A stretch of 64,000 bases of DNA. Origin: Polytrichum commune. Taxonomy: Eukaryota; Streptophyta; Polytrichopsida; Polytrichales; Polytrichaceae. Each line of letters opens with the position of its first letter. Positions within the stretch are counted from its first letter, which is position 1. The position numbers and the translations under genes are program-made. The notes beneath the pieces were generated by a model, which searched no databases, was not told the origin of the DNA, and saw only the letters and a program-made list of their open reading frames with translations. The stretch lies in NCBI GenBank assembly GCA_950295325.1, contig OX485808.1, forward strand, positions 1,118,501-1,182,500, in the 5' to 3' direction. Of the stretch, positions 21,158-31,025 are shown piece after piece.

Positions 21158-23040
21158 TGTAAAACCATTTTTTTGGCTATCGCCTAGCCGAAGTTGGCCA
21201 TTTTCAAAATTTGATGAGATTCATCCGGCTATTAGCCACTGGAGGTCATCCAGTGTGAAAAGGAAGGGCTATCGCCGTTGCGGAGACGGTTACAAGGCTA
21301 ACCGACTGTCTCTCTCCCTTGGCGCTATGAGGAGAGGACAGCCGAGATGGAAGACAGGCTATTTTCACTTTTAGAAATCAGGCATAGTCTCTTAGCGGAA
21401 GCAATAGGCTTTTCAAAGCACCAACTCTCGGTGATCGAGGTTGGATGGCTATTAGGCAGCTAAATCAAAATTTAGCAGAGTAGGCAAGTATGTCGAAGCC
21501 GTGAGATGCGGACTTCGGTAGAACCAGAACTTGGACATTGAATTAAAATTGTAATTTCAGTGCTATAATCTTGATGTAATTGGAAGAGTCAAATTGTGAT
21601 GTGTGTGAGTATGAGCAATATTCGAGAAGTCGAGGTCTTGTCTTGATGATGTGAGAATCTGTGGGTTGAATGTAAGTCAGGCGAGTAGTCTGATGAGAAA
21701 CGTCAGAGAGAGAGAAGTAAAGTCTGTTTTGTCAAAGCCGGAAGCGAAAGATAGATCGGGCGATAGGCGGATAAAAGAGAAAAGTTTGAGTGATAGTCTG
21801 AAAGAGTAGCGTCTGGAGAGTTCGGCATTGTCTAAGAACACTGGCAATAATCTGTGGAGGGCAATGGCCGAGAGCATACAGAATAGTCCGAAGGGCAAGA
21901 AGACTCAGTGAGGTTGTGAGAGCCTCGTGTCTATATCAGTGAGTGTACCTTGGGTGATCGCCTGAGAGATTACAAAATCATGTAAAATCTGAAATGGGAA
22001 GTAAAAGTCTTGGCGATAAGCAAGAGCATATTCGCCGTGATCTGAGAGTCTGTGAGAAGAAGACGCGTTGCTTGAGAGGGGCGATCGCCTGTTCATGAAC
22101 AAAATGACCATATCATCAGCAGTAGACTGAAGTCAGAGAGAGAGTGTGAAAGGAGAGGAAAGAGGCCAATAATCTGAGAAGGAACGGCTATATGAGAGAA
22201 GCTTGTGAGGAGCGAGGCCATTACCAGAGAAAGATTAAGTGGCCATAGCCATTAGTAAAGGCGGAAGCCCAAGAGTCAAAGATAGACGTTACCCGGCAGT
22301 TACCTAGGTAAGAGTATAGCCTGGGTAGGGCCATTAAACAGAGAGAGAAAGGGGAGGAGTGGTCAGTAACAGGTAGGCTATAGGCTGCCAGGACGTTACC
22401 AAAAGGAGGAGACATTACCATCAAAGAGTAAGATTATACCTTGTGCAAGTTCTCAGTAAACAACAGCAGACTAAAGCCTTAACACATGATATCGCCTAGC
22501 CTGTCGTGCGCTGTTTTATGTATTGACAATGTGGATGTTTTTGAGATGAGTTGCCAGGTTCACCGGATAAGTGGAGGTGATGGCTATTAGCTCTGCGACA
22601 CTTGCATGATGGTTGTAAGTTGATTAAAGAAAGAACTAAATTGTTGAATTACCGCAATTGTGATTTATGATAAGCAAAGACTATGCGGATACAAAAAGAC
22701 ATTACCCCGGACTTTGTCCTGACTATGAGCCATTGACCACTTGCCAAGCTTCTGAGCTTCACGACTGAATTAGGTCCGAGCTTTAGAGTGGTAGCACCTA
22801 CCCTGGAAATAGGACAGACAACACTCACTACGGAACCATCACGAATGAATTAATAAAAGGAAGAGAAAAGAATGGGATAAGTTAACATTGAAGAGAGTAA
22901 AGAATGAGAATCACCCTAAAATGTTATTAGGAACCTTAATCCAATGTGACATTAACCCTTATAGACACTAGCTCAGTCTTCCTGGAGACCTTGTTCCCTG
23001 GGTTTTTTGTGGTTTTAAGACATAGCAAAAACTTACTACA
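21158..23040 (+). repeat. Gypsy-2 5' LTR (1883 bp)
   Basis: Starts TGTAAAACC and ends CTTACTACA, with the primer site four bases downstream. Equal in length to the 3' LTR. It is unusually rich in the words ATCGCC/GGCGAT (for example near 21178, 21275, 21758, 21957, 22014, 22081 and 22488). No open frame in it looks coding. Confidence 0.95.
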
Positions 23041-23044
23041 TTTT

Positions 23045-23062
23045 TGGCGCCGCTGCCGGGGA
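23045..23062 (+). promoter_or_regulatory. Gypsy-2 primer-binding site (tRNA-Asp type)
   Basis: TGGCGCCGCTGCCGGGGA differs at one base from the usual plant Gypsy tRNA-Asp site (TGGCGCCGTTGCCGGGGA). Confidence 0.85.
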
Positions 23063-23130
23063 AGGCTGTGGTCGTCTTTTAAGGTTAAATTGGAAAGGAA
23101 CGCAATAACAAATGGTCAACGTCAATCACA

Positions 23131-24099
23131 ATGAACACACAAAACAAATGGAGGTTTAGAGGTCGTAGAACTAGGGATAAGGTGCAAGTAATTGAAAATC
23201 AAAACCAACACTACCCACCTATCTCCAATTCTGCCCTTCCACCTAAACCTTGCAATATTCGTCCAGTGTCAGAACCCATTGTGAGAATTGACAACTGAAT
23301 TTATGAGTATCTTTACCGATAGACTCACTAGATTAGAACATTACGTTTATAACACGTCGGAGAGATTAAAGAGAGATAAATACCGAGAGGATAATCTCCC
23401 AGGTGCAGAAGCACTGTGGTACCAAATTCAGCGAGGGAAAGCGAAAGACTTTAGAGAGGGGATCAGTGTGTCGAGTGATCCAATTAGAGTTCGACCCAAA
23501 CACCGTAGAGGATATTATAGAGATGATCTGACTGAGTCAAACGGGAAACCTAGAACCATCGACATAACTCAATGTCGTTATTGTTCTAGTTAATCCTTAA
23601 CGAATTAATGGAGTGGTGTTGGCAAGTTCCGGACTCTGCCAAACACAAAATTTATTCAGGGGGATATTTATTTTCCGCTTTATATAGATTTTTCCGCTTC
23701 AGCTATCACGGGAACGGAATCTATATTACTCCTGATGTAGCCTTACCCAAAGACTTTATTGAGTCATTTGTAGCATTACCTTTAGAGTTACAACGGGATA
23801 TTACTAATCGTATTTGGAACAACGGGAAGGGATACAGACGAGTAATTGTTGACAACAATTCCCCTGTCTTACCTTTATCCCTTAGGTTCCTATTTTCTGT
23901 TTATGGGAGATTAAAGAATATAACGTCAGAAGTAGTACCCCCTGTTGACGGAACCTGGCAAGGGACTAAGTTGTCTAGAACAGAGTATAAATTTGTGTTT
24001 GGAAAGCCGAATCTAAGGACTACACCTTTTATACCTGATTTCATGGACCGAAATCCTTTGTATTTTAACCCCGTTGACTTTAGAACAACATGTTTGTAG
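23131..24099 (+). pseudogene. Gypsy-2 gag leader frames (broken)
   Basis: Three successive frames (23131-23298 from ATG, 23288-23593 and 23608-24099) occupy the space before the main gag frame, in different phases. The last contains RFFRFSYHGNGIYITPDVAL and LPLELQRDITNRIWN, which looks like real protein but matches no family I know. They could be an N-terminal Gag extension disrupted by frameshifts, or small leader ORFs. The lack of a good ATG for the main gag frame favours the first reading. Confidence 0.45.
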
Positions 24100-24172
24100 G
24101 AAGTCAAGTGGATGATAGGAGACAGTCAAACTGGAACCCGCTCATGAAAAATCTCATTCTCAAACTGCATCC

Positions 24173-25636
24173 GTGAGGAAGGCAGCTAACGCTAAAGCTA
24201 GAGAAGATAGAGCAGCAGCCAGAGAGTATAGGAAGCGAATACAAGAAAGGAGAAGAAGCTGGGTTCAACCATTTTTAGATGTAGTAAGGAGATTTTCTGG
24301 TAGTGGTTCAGGAGGGAATTTTCAGACACCCGTAGATAAGCCTACAACGAGCGGTGAGAGAGAATTCCTATCCCCAAAAGTTTTATTTCCCGATACGACA
24401 CCTCACACTAGTTCACCCACTCCACCATTGTGGGCTACCGCCTATGAACGTACACCATCTCCTCTACTTGACACAACGGTTTACGCCAATATACAAGGCA
24501 ACCCATTGTTTACACCTTATACACCATTAATACCCGTAGCACAATTAATACCTCCTCCCCTACGACCTGTAGTACAGCCTGTAGTACCGCTTCCCAATAT
24601 GGCGGCAAATCCTCCTAGGATCAATAGTGTAGTGAATTTGCCTTATTTTCAGGGTAGACCAGGAACAGATCCTGATGTCCATGTGAGGAAATTCGAGATT
24701 GCATGTGCTGCAAATAGTGTACCTCAGGACAAAATGATGGAAGTATTTGCAGCAACGTTGCAAGAGAATGCATTCTTATGGTACTCCCGCCAACCACCAT
24801 TTGCTGATTGGGATGCCCTTAAGGATGCATTTCTTGTCTACTTCAGACCCTTGGGGTTTGAAAACAGTCTGATGGAAAGATTAAGGACAATTCGTATGGG
24901 CGTAAACGAGGCTGTTGACAGTTATTGGGGAAGAATGAGTGATATATTGTTGAGAATGGGTGCACACCAAATTCCCAACAATTTCTTAAGAAATATATTC
25001 ATAGGAGGATTGTATCCTTTTGAGTTAAAACTATATGTGAGAGAGCGAACCCCAGCTACCGCACAGAATGCATTTACCTTAGCAAAAGCTTGGGAGGAAT
25101 CTTGTGTGGAGGATCAATATACTTTTGAGAATTATAATTATGACCTCTATGACCAAACCCTGAAGGATCAGACTTACTATCCTGTTTTACCTGGTCAATC
25201 TCTAACCTACCCAGGTGCTAAGCCAATGATAGATGCCACCCAATTTAAACACCCTAGCGCAGATCTGTTTAAACCACCCAAGATCCTATCAAAACCTCCA
25301 CTGGTCGGTCAATCTACGTCTCAAGAGTTAGCCTTGATGGATATCACTAAGAAACTTGCAGATCTAGAAGTCAAGATCACAAGAGGGGCTAACAAAAGAC
25401 CACCACCAACTGAGGAAAGGACTAATGTGTGGTGTAATAATTGTAAGGGTCATGGTCATTTGTCCAATGAGTGTCCCACTCCCAAAGGTTTGAGAGTTAA
25501 ATGTACTTTTTGTGGAGGGAACCATTCAGTCAACGAATGCTGGAATTTGTCTAGAAGTCGTGCAGTCAATCAAATAGATACCAACCAGTCACGACCTTGG
25601 CAGAAAGAGCGAATGGGCGATATGCCTAACGCATGA
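24173..25636 (+). CDS. gag: Gypsy-2 Gag (capsid plus two zinc knuckles)
   Basis: The 487-residue frame opens with a basic region and a P/T-rich linker. Residues about 160-320 carry the retrotransposon gag domain (LPYFQGRPGTDPDVHV, ENAFLWYSRQPPFADWDALK, FLVYFRPLGF, and AQNAFTLAKAWEE). Near residues 422-455 are two zinc knuckles: CNNCKGHGHLSNEC (C-x2-C-x4-H-x4-C) and CTFCGGNHSVNEC with x3 spacing. The frame begins at a GTG rather than an ATG, so translation probably starts upstream or the start is lost. It ends in TGA at 25634-25636, directly in phase with pol. It would form the virus-like particle and bind element RNA. Confidence 0.85.
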   Translation: MRKAANAKAREDRAAAREYRKRIQERRRSWVQPFLDVVRRFSGSGSGGNFQTPVDKPTTSGEREFLSPKVLFPDTTPHTSSPTPPLWATAYERTPSPLLDTTVYANIQGNPLFTPYTPLIPVAQLIPPPLRPVVQPVVPLPNMAANPPRINSVVNLPYFQGRPGTDPDVHVRKFEIACAANSVPQDKMMEVFAATLQENAFLWYSRQPPFADWDALKDAFLVYFRPLGFENSLMERLRTIRMGVNEAVDSYWGRMSDILLRMGAHQIPNNFLRNIFIGGLYPFELKLYVRERTPATAQNAFTLAKAWEESCVEDQYTFENYNYDLYDQTLKDQTYYPVLPGQSLTYPGAKPMIDATQFKHPSADLFKPPKILSKPPLVGQSTSQELALMDITKKLADLEVKITRGANKRPPPTEERTNVWCNNCKGHGHLSNECPTPKGLRVKCTFCGGNHSVNECWNLSRSRAVNQIDTNQSRPWQKERMGDMPNA

Positions 25637-28600
25637 TATAATCCCAAGAGAAATTTTAACCGTCGGCAAGTGCCTCTTAATTTTGGGAATCAACCAACTT
25701 GGGGTGAGACCAACCAACCACCAAATTGGAGGGGTCCTCCGTATAACCCCCGAACCCAAAATTATAAAACACCTATGCCCAACCAGTATGTAGTGTGTTT
25801 TAGATGTGGAGAGATAGGTCATTATGCAGGAGATTGCCCCAATCCTAGAAAGGTTCAACAATATATCCCATTGTGTGGAAATTGTAAGGAGGCAGGATAC
25901 CCTACAGCCGAGTGTGATCAACCCCGGAAGGAAGGTCCACCATCTGAGAGGGATTGGAAGAAGGGTAAGCATGTGACTATCCAAGAGGAAGAAATGCAAG
26001 ATCGTAATGTCCATAGAGTTCAACACTCTAAGAGATTAGTTGAGGAAGTGAGTGTAGTGACCACTAGATCCCGAAAACCACCCTTAAAACAACAAAATGG
26101 GTCTAGTACTGAGAGGTTCAATGAACAACACAGTGATGCAGAGACGAGTCTCTCTGAATATTCTCAAGCACCTTTGATTAGAACTCCAAAGGATAAAGCA
26201 ATTGTGGAAGATAATGTTGTATCAACAACAATTCCTGAGAAGGCTCATGTCCCATCACCATCTGTTGTCATCAACCCTCCAGTTTCCAACCACACACCTA
26301 TCTTACCCACTAATATTCTCCAACCCCGTCTAAAGGCCATTGCAAGGAGAGAAAGACCTAAGGTTAAGCCAACATCATCACGATCATCTTGGACGATGAT
26401 GTTATCTAAAGACCTTAAACCCTATGATATCATGGAGGATTTAGATAAAATACAACCAACGATAACAATGAAACAATTGTTGGCTGTTGCACCACAGTGT
26501 CGCAGTTCCTTGAGTTCATCTATGATACGTAGAAGGCCTAAGCCGGCCTCAGTACATGACATTACTTTAAGTAGAGATCCAGGAGCCCCAACAGTTGATG
26601 TTATCATAGGAGGTGCTCTTATACCAGGATTTCAAATTGACACGGGATCAAGTGTCAATTTGATGAATGTTGAAACTATGAATGAGTTAGGGATATCTAA
26701 TGTAGTCTCTACCACAATCATATTAAAAATGGCAGACATCAGTCGTGTGAAACCCCTAGGAGTTTTGGAACAAATTCCAACTCTCGTAGCTAATATTGAG
26801 TATAAGATTGATTATGTCGTTTTTAAGACAATGGACGGTGTACAGTCTTATCCCGGTCTTCTTGGACGCACTTGGTTACTAGATGCACAAGCCAAAGAAG
26901 ATTGGGGAAAGGGTACACTGACCATTGTGAGTGGGTTAAAGAAGATTATTCTACCTCTATTTCCCACCCAATACCATGGTGAAACCCAAGAGGAGGAAAC
27001 CGAATTCACCAGTGATGATGGTTATGAAACAGAGAGAGAGACTACTGTGAGTGAATCCATACATCGGATAAACGATAAACCCTTTCAGTATGGCCCCGTA
27101 GGAATGGGAGAATGTTTCTGTGCACTCGGTGATGGAGATTCTGATGATGCTATTCTAGCATGGCAGAATACCGTACCGGTAAACAGGGTCAGCAACACGA
27201 GAACCCGCAAGTTCGACCACCTAAAACTAGTTCATATAGTGCAAGAAGAGACACAACCTCAAATACTAGTTAAGGATGAGTTAGCTAAGAAATGGGAGCC
27301 TACCATGTTTGAGTCTGACCAACCCGTTAAAAATTATGTAGTCAAAGATGTGTGCAAGGATATGAACTTGAGTGATGATGATGCGCCTCGCATTATCAAA
27401 GTTTATGAGAAGATCACTGAGGACGAGTGGAAATTTTGGAGGGAGTTCTTTAAAAAGAACATTAAAGTCTTTGCATGGACGTACAAGGATTTGAGAGGAG
27501 TACCTTCAGAGATTTGTGAACATAAGATTGTATTAGAGGAAGGAACAACTCCCGTTCGGCAAAGACAATACAGGATGAATCCAAAGTATTCCCTATTGGT
27601 TAAGGAGGAAGTAGATAAGTTATTGGAAGTTGGTATCATTTACCCTATCCCGTATAGTGAATGGGTATCACCCATAGTCGTAGTACCCAAAAAGAATGGG
27701 AAACTACGGATATGTGTGGATTATCGGAAGTTAAACAGTGTCACCAAAAAGGATTACTTTCCTTTACCATTCACAGACAGTATGTTGGACGGAGTAGCAG
27801 GTTATGATTGTTATTCCTTTATGGATGGATTCTCAGGATATAACCAAATTTCCATATACCCACCCCACCGTCCCTTAACTGCCTTTACCACGCCATGGGG
27901 TGTCTTTGCACATGCCCGTATGCCATTTGGAATGTGTAACTCCCCTGGAACCTTTTCTAGATTAGGAGTCAACACATTCCAGAAATACCTCCATCGCACA
28001 ATGGAAGTTTTTCTAGATGACTTTGCGGTTTATAGCACAAGAGAGAAACATGCACAACACCTTCAAGAGTGTTTTGATGAATGCATGAAAGTGGGGATTT
28101 CTATCAATACGGCAAAGTCAGTATTCCTAGTACCCTTTGGCAGGTTAGTGGGTCATATAATATCAAAGCAAGGAGTTGCCACTGACCCAGAGAAAATTGC
28201 AATTATTGCTTCATTGCCGTTACCAACCACCGTTTCAGAGGTCAAGGGATTTTTAGGACACACAGGATACTATCGTCGTTTCATCTTTCGCTACTCAGTC
28301 ATTGCAATGCCCTTGACTGAGTTGTTAAAGAGGACCGATACCCCACCTGTCTGGACTCAGGCATGTACGGAGGCTTTTAACACCCTTAAAAAGAAATTAG
28401 CCTCTGCACCAATATTAGTGGCACCTAATTGGGAAAAGGATTTCGAAGTATATGTGGATGCGTCGAACGTAGCAGTTGGAGTTGTGTTGAGCCAAAAGGA
28501 TGAGAAAGGTCATGACCACCCTATATACTTTGCTAGTCGTCAATTAGTGCAAGCGGAGCGTAATTACACAGTCACAGAGAGAGAAGCCTTAGGAATGATA

Positions 28601-29281
28601 TTCTCAGTGCAAAAGTTTAGATATTATTTATTAGGGTACAAGTTCGTGTTCCACGTAGATCACGACGCCCTAAAGTATATGATAAACAAACCCCAATTGA
28701 GTGGAAGGATAGCTAGATGGGTTTTGTTGTTACAAGAGTTCAATTTTACCATTCAAGTTCGACCTGGTAAGAGTCATGCTAATGCAGATCACTTATCACG
28801 GTTAAGTGATGCATTAGGCACCGAACCCATTGATGACTCCTTCCCCGATGCTGAATTATTCTTTATAGAAAAGGTGTCCCCTGAGTACGCTGAGATAATT
28901 GACTATTTGCAAACCAACACAATTCCCGAGGGTCTTTCTAAGAAACAACAACAGCGGTTAATATTTAAAACGGCTCCATATTCTATCATTGTCGATACCT
29001 TATATAAAAAGGGCAAAGATGGCGTATTGAGACGGTGCATTATGAGTTCAGAAATACCCTTGATTTTACAAGGATGTCATAGTGATCCAGCAGGAGGTCA
29101 TTTTGCGGGTAATGTTACTGCTCGAAAAATCTTACAAGCAGGATATTGGTGGCCCACTTTATTTAACGATTGTGTCACGTATGCTAGACAATGTGACGTT
29201 TGTCAAAGAGTGGGTAAACCGACGGACACCTCAGCGATGCCATTACACCCTATCCTAGCACTAGCACCTTTTGAGAAATGA
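25637..29281 (+). CDS. pol: Gypsy-2 Pol: protease, reverse transcriptase, RNase H, integrase N-terminus
   Basis: In phase with gag after the TGA. A further knuckle, CFRCGEIGHYAGDC, and a degenerate one with Tyr for His (CGNCKEAGYPTAEC) come first. Protease: QIDTGSSVNLM near residue 322 of the frame starting at 25670. RT: LRICVDYRKLN, FMDGFSGYNQ near 717, MPFGMCNSPGTF, and catalytic FLDD near 781. RNase H: YVDAS, TEREAL, HVDHDAL and NADHLSR near 924-1043, with all four acidic positions present. Integrase zinc finger: H-x-H and CDVC near 1140-1180. The frame stops at TGA 29279-29281, in PFEK*GIDFVGP, where the family has Trp. The enzymatic residues are intact, so the stops are the main visible lesions. 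Confidence 0.9.
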   Translation, partial: YNPKRNFNRRQVPLNFGNQPTWGETNQPPNWRGPPYNPRTQNYKTPMPNQYVVCFRCGEIGHYAGDCPNPRKVQQYIPLCGNCKEAGYPTAECDQPRKEGPPSERDWKKGKHVTIQEEEMQDRNVHRVQHSKRLVEEVSVVTTRSRKPPLKQQNGSSTERFNEQHSDAETSLSEYSQAPLIRTPKDKAIVEDNVVSTTIPEKAHVPSPSVVINPPVSNHTPILPTNILQPRLKAIARRERPKVKPTSSRSSWTMMLSKDLKPYDIMEDLDKIQPTITMKQLLAVAPQCRSSLSSSMIRRRPKPASVHDITLSRDPGAPTVDVIIGGALIPGFQIDTGSSVNLMNVETMNELGISNVVSTTIILKMADISRVKPLGVLEQIPTLVANIEYKIDYVVFKTMDGVQSYPGLLGRTWLLDAQAKEDWGKGTLTIVSGLKKIILPLFPTQYHGETQEEETEFTSDDGYETERETTVSESIHRINDKPFQYGPVGMGECFCALGDGDSDDAILAWQNTVPVNRVSNTRTRKFDHLKLVHIVQEETQPQILVKDELAKKWEPTMFESDQPVKNYVVKDVCKDMNLSDDDAPRIIKVYEKITEDEWKFWREFFKKNIKVFAWTYKDLRGVPSEICEHKIVLEEGTTPVRQRQYRMNPKYSLLVKEEVDKLLEVGIIYPIPYSEWVSPIVVVPKKNGKLRICVDYRKLNSVTKKDYFPLPFTDSMLDGVAGYDCYSFMDGFSGYNQISIYPPHRPLTAFTTPWGVFAHARMPFGMCNSPGTFSRLGVNTFQKYLHRTMEVFLDDFAVYSTREKHAQHLQECFDECMKVGISINTAKSVFLVPFGRLVGHIISKQGVATDPEKIAIIASLPLPTTVSEVKGFLGHTGYYRRFIFRYSVIAMPLTELLKRTDTPPVWTQACTEAFNTLKKKLASAPILVAPNWEKDFEVYVDASNVAVGVVLSQKDEKGHDHPIYFASRQLVQAERNYTVTEREALGMIFSVQKFRYYLLGYKFVFHVDHDALKYMINKPQLSGRIARWVLLLQEFNFTIQVRPGKSHANADHLSRLSDALGTEPIDDSFPDAELFFIEKVSPEYAEIIDYLQTNTIPEGLSKKQQQRLIFKTAPYSIIVDTLYKKGKDGVLRRCIMSSEIPLILQGCHSDPAGGHFAGNVTARKILQAGYWWPTLFNDCVTYARQCDVCQRVGKPTDTSAMPLHPILALAPFEK

Positions 29282-30136
29282 GGAATAGATTTTGTTGGTC
29301 CAATTAACCCTCCTAGTAAAAGTGGACGACATCGTTATATTTTAGTTGCTATAGACGATGCCACTAAATGGGCTGAAGCTGAAGCCACTAAACGTGATGA
29401 TAAAGAGACAGTTGCTAAGTTCCTTAAAGCTAATATCCTATCACGTTTTGGATGCCCACGAGAGTTGATTAGTGATAGAGGCACTCATTTTGTTAACGAT
29501 GTCATTGAATTGTTAACAGAGAAATATAAAATCAAACATCGACTCACAACACCATACCACCCGAGAGCAAATGGTCAAACGGAAAAGACAAATGGTATCT
29601 TGTGTAAAATCATAACAAAAACTGTCCAAGGCTCTATGGTGGATTGGGATGTTAAGTTACTAGATGCTTTATGGGCATATCGTACAGCTTATAAAGTCAC
29701 TACAAAATTTACCCCTTTCCAATTGGTGTATGGTCAAGAAGCCATCCTACCCATTGAGTTGGAACTACCCTCTTTACGCATAGCATTGGAAGAAAGGCTA
29801 GATGATTCGGACTCGTTGCAAGAGCGTATCGCCATGTTAGAAAATTTGGATGAAATACGCGGCCAAGCGTATCTTAACACGGCCGCAATTCAGAAATGGC
29901 GCAAAACCTATTATGACAGCAAAATGAAAAATAAAATCATCGCTAATAATGATTTGGTTTTATTATATGATAGTCGATTCCAAAAGTTCCCAGGTAAATT
30001 CAAAATTCGTTGGCAAGGACCCTATAAGGTGGTTAAAGCCTACGAGAATGGATCCTGTGACCTAGAAGATTTCCAAGGACGGCCATTAGCTACTCGTATA
30101 AATGGGAATCGTCTCAAAATATACCACACTAACTGA
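29282..30136 (+). CDS. pol: Gypsy-2 integrase catalytic core and C-terminus
   Basis: This continues the pol frame in phase after the single TGA at 29279-29281. GIDFVGP opens the core. The catalytic triad is visible as Asp in VAIDDATKWAE, Asp in LISDRGTHFV and Glu in ANGQTEKTNG. The C-terminal segment contains WQGPYKVVKAYENG and RINGNRLKIYH, a GPY/F-type module, with no chromodomain after it. It would insert element DNA into the genome. The longest frame without the stop starts at a TTG, so no independent start is apparent. Expression needs readthrough of the TGA, or it is lost. Confidence 0.88.
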   Translation, partial: GIDFVGPINPPSKSGRHRYILVAIDDATKWAEAEATKRDDKETVAKFLKANILSRFGCPRELISDRGTHFVNDVIELLTEKYKIKHRLTTPYHPRANGQTEKTNGILCKIITKTVQGSMVDWDVKLLDALWAYRTAYKVTTKFTPFQLVYGQEAILPIELELPSLRIALEERLDDSDSLQERIAMLENLDEIRGQAYLNTAAIQKWRKTYYDSKMKNKIIANNDLVLLYDSRFQKFPGKFKIRWQGPYKVVKAYENGSCDLEDFQGRPLATRINGNRLKIYHTN

Positions 30137-31025
30137 GGACAGTTTGTATCATTAAGTGGGAGAGGGGGTAGCTAGGTAGAATTAATATGTCGTAAGGTAG
30201 TCAATTAAATTTTTTGATATCATGTAATACAGTTAGGAGTCAAATTAATGTTAAGCCTTTAATGAGAATGTGGAATAAATCAAGGGGTAGCCAGGTAGAT
30301 CGTAGAAATAACAAGTCATAGTCAATTAATATTTTTTGGATGTTGTAATCTTACCCCATAATGAGGAGTCAGTTATATTATGAGTTAAACCCTTTAAATG
30401 AGAATCTGAAATTTAGAGAGGGTTAGGTATAAATTTTAGAAGTATTAAATAATCAAATCAGAGTTGTCACTAAAGCTAGAATTTGATACGTACAATCCAT
30501 GAAGGGCCATAATCTAGAGGGAGTAGGCGATAAACATTATTGGCCATAAGCTGGATAATTAAGTTCGAAGATTGCCATAACAGAATGTGGAATGGATACA
30601 CTAACTAATAATTTGAGAAGTTGAAGTGACAACCAATTCGGCCAAAATCTAATCATTAGTTGTTAAGAGAGGCAATCGGCAACTGATCCATCATGACAAG
30701 TGGCCGCGAAGAGAAGACAGCCACCACCTCGACGTCTCAGGCAGACCCAACGGCGGCGCAGATCAAGAAGTCACATTGCGACGAGCAGGGCCATAGCCAG
30801 TACAGCTTGAGCAAACACAGTTAAGGGCGAATTTGAGTGAACTAGGTTGAGTCTGAGAGAACAGGGTAGAATCTAAGCGTGCATACCATTGTCAAGTGTG
30901 GAAGTTAGCATCTGTATTGAGAGTGCTGGGCAATTGCCGAAGTCTGAGTGTAAGAAGGTGGCGATAGACTACACTGAATAGAGTGTGTGAGGAGATTGCA
31001 TTGAGTCACCAATTGGCTGAGTCCA
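30137..31025 (+). other. Gypsy-2 spacer between pol and the extra ORF
   Basis: It contains a diverged tandem duplication of about 130 bp (30160-30290 and 30290-30425), each copy opening with a purine-rich GGG..GGTAG stretch and sharing TCAATTAA and TTAATGAGAATG-like words. A polypurine tract, GGGAGAGGGGG, lies at 30160-30170. No coding sequence is recognised in the rest, which probably serves as leader or promoter for the 31026 ORF. Confidence 0.5.

Noticed and set aside
21677-22424. Open frames inside the Gypsy-2 LTRs (identical in both)
   Set aside because: No domain, antisense to the element, and their identity simply reflects identical LTRs.
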